NCBI RefSeq assembly: GCF_000613845.1
Contig: NZ_BAJT01000002.1
Span: 62,001-126,000 of the forward strand
Reading direction: 5' to 3'
Origin: Asaia astilbis JCM 15831
GTDB taxonomy: Bacteria; Pseudomonadota; Alphaproteobacteria; Acetobacterales; Acetobacteraceae
Length of the DNA: 64,000 nucleotides
The notes beneath the pieces are model-generated. The model saw only the letters and a program-made list of their open reading frames with translations, was not told where the DNA came from and searched no databases. The position numbers were made by a program, and so were the translations under genes. This document shows positions 62,977 through 64,000 of the stretch, one piece after another (the first letter of the stretch is position 1; each line of letters opens with the position of its first letter).

Positions 62977-63453
62977 ATGTCCTACGATTTTGCACCCCTA
63001 TTGCGTTCAGCAATCGGCTTCGATCGCCTCGCTCGTCTTGTCGACGATGCCGTATCGAATGCTCCTGCCAATGCGAGCTACCCCCCGTATAATATCGAAA
63101 AAGCGTCGGACGACGATTATCACGTCACGATGGCACTTGCCGGTTTCGGACCTGACGATGTCGAGATCTATCTCGCGGATAATCAGCTGATCATCAAAGG
63201 CAACGCGCCACGATCCCCCCGCGCGGGTCAGATCCTCCACCGAGGTATTGCCACGCGCGCCTTCGAAAGACGCTTCGCGCTCGCGGATCATATCGAAGTT
63301 ACCGGAGCAGAACTCGTCAACGGGCTTCTCACGGTCGCTGTGCGACAGATCACCCCCGAGGCCCTCAAACCGAGACGTATTCCGATCAGCGTCGGCCAGC
63401 CCGTCTCCCGGCAGGTTCCGGAAAAGACAACAGCCCTCGGGCACGCTGCCTGA
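62977..63453 (+). CDS. Small heat-shock protein Hsp20/IbpA-like
   Basis: 158-aa holdase chaperone with an alpha-crystallin domain (residues about 35-130): YNIEKASDDDYHVTMALAGF, ADNQLIIKGNAP, and RAFERRFALADHIEVTGAEL ending in GLLTVAV. An IxI-like tail motif (IPIS) is in RRIPISVG. Start at ATG 62977 with AAGGAGG eight bases upstream; longer in-frame starts are within the leader and are not favoured. Regulation by the RNA thermometer upstream is likely. Confidence 0.93.
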   Translation: MSYDFAPLLRSAIGFDRLARLVDDAVSNAPANASYPPYNIEKASDDDYHVTMALAGFGPDDVEIYLADNQLIIKGNAPRSPRAGQILHRGIATRAFERRFALADHIEVTGAELVNGLLTVAVRQITPEALKPRRIPISVGQPVSRQVPEKTTALGHAA

Positions 63454-63502
63454 TACTAGGCGAGACGCTCGGCGTCACACGGGTTTTTTAACGATTTTAG
63501 CG

Positions 63503-63629
63503 CGGAAGGGCTTGACCCTTCCGTGTCCGACAGACCATACATTTGGCAACTTTGCAGTGCATCCAGCAGGTGCCAGGCAGAACCGCCCCGGTTTCCCCGG
63601 GGCAGGACATTTCAATCGGTGCCTGCTGG
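63503..63629 (+). promoter_or_regulatory. Structured leader between hsp20 and trcR
   Basis: Nested inverted repeats: CGGAAGGG/CCCTTCCG (63503-63523), a long-range pair CCAGCAGG (63562-63569) with CCTGCTGG (63622-63629), and inside it GCCCCGG/CCGGGGC (63585-63603). Not matched to any RNA family I know. It may hold the hsp20 terminator and a structured trcR leader. Confidence 0.4.
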
Positions 63630-63659
63630 AGCGATGCTCCTCACGCAGGATAAACCGAG

Positions 63660-64000
63660 ATGACCTTGCCGCTTATGCCGAAAGCCACCGCAGTGTGGTT
63701 GATCGACAAAACCGCCCTCACCTTCACCCAGATTGCCGAGTTCTGCGGCATGCACCCGCTCGAAGTTCAGGCGATTGCTGACGGCGAAGTGGCTGCAGGA
63801 ATCAACGGCTACGATCCCGTCAAGAATAACCAGCTTACGCAGGAACAGATCACGCGCTGTGAAGGCAATGCTGACCTTCGTCTGAAGATCTCCGCGAAGG
63901 CCAACCCGGTGGCACGTCGTGCCAAGGCGCCCGCTACACGCCAATTGCCCGCCGTAACGACCGACCGGACGCAATCGCGTTCGTCCTGCGCCAGTTTCCC
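63660..64000 (+). CDS. trcR: TrcR / DUF1013 cell-cycle regulator (partial, frame-broken)
   Basis: Alphaproteobacterial cell-cycle transcriptional regulator. N-terminus PLMPKATAVWLIDKTALTFT then QIAEFCGMHPLEVQAIADGE and NNQLTQEQITRCEGNADLRL match the family closely. Near 63930 the frame breaks; the next frame reads YTPIARRNDRPDAIAFVLRQ, the expected continuation, so one base is missing. The gene is cut by the right edge of the window. Confidence 0.87.
   Translation, partial: MTLPLMPKATAVWLIDKTALTFTQIAEFCGMHPLEVQAIADGEVAAGINGYDPVKNNQLTQEQITRCEGNADLRLKISAKANPVARRAKAPATRQLPAVTTDRTQSRSSCASF

Overview
The window looks like a chromosomal segment of an acetic acid bacterium (Alphaproteobacteria, Acetobacteraceae). 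The evidence is a fused AcsAB-type cellulose synthase with BcsC, BcsD and a GH8 endoglucanase, an alphaproteobacterial PhyR/NepR/EcfG general stress module, a TrcR (DUF1013) gene, and a tmk-holB-metG-tatD run. The genus cannot be fixed from the sequence alone; an Asaia- or Komagataeibacter-like organism is a guess.

Layout. 1-4.4 kb: amino-acid permease (cut by the window edge), uppP, an MlaD-like protein, an ATP-grasp protein and a DedA protein. 4.4-6.6 kb: an AT-rich, probably acquired stretch with an unrecognised multi-spanning membrane protein and a possible transposase tail. 6.7-9.6 kb: an MHS-family transporter and a LacI-type regulator, with a 16-bp palindromic candidate operator between them. 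10-18.3 kb: a co-directional cell-wall/replication/translation run (repeat protein, mltB-like, rlpA-like, dac, tmk, holB, metG, tatD, MBL hydrolase). 18.5-23.3 kb: prkA-yeaH-spoVR. 23.5-28.9 kb: Na+/H+ antiporter and thiO-thiS-thiG-thiE. 28.9-36.2 kb: glmU-glmS, gph, a DUF3108 protein and gyrB. 36.8-39.9 kb: a Hint-domain beta-solenoid protein and a metallophosphoesterase. 40-51.2 kb: the cellulose operon bcsZ-bcsP-like-bcsQ-acsAB-bcsC-bcsD. 51.5-55.9 kb: the stress-response cluster (HisKA_2 kinase, NepR, two ECF sigmas, PhyR). 55.9-64 kb: ABC-F ATPase, oxidoreductase, secDF, lipoprotein, mscL, rpmE, hsp20 and trcR (cut by the right edge).

A dominant property of this sequence is about 21 single-base frame breaks in genes that are otherwise intact, including gyrB, metG, glmS and acsAB. 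Correcting each by one base restores a family-typical length and uninterrupted homology. I therefore treat them as base-calling or assembly errors and annotate one gene across each break.

Most noteworthy for follow-up: a ROSE-like RNA thermometer with a bulged G over the Shine-Dalgarno sequence of hsp20; a hybrid cellulose operon (BcsQ and a BcsP-like protein in front of a fused AcsAB); a Hint-domain beta-solenoid protein; a phased triple motif upstream of prkA; and the LacI-type palindrome. I saw no tRNA, rRNA, CRISPR array, prophage or complete insertion sequence. I did not find a system I can call truly undescribed.
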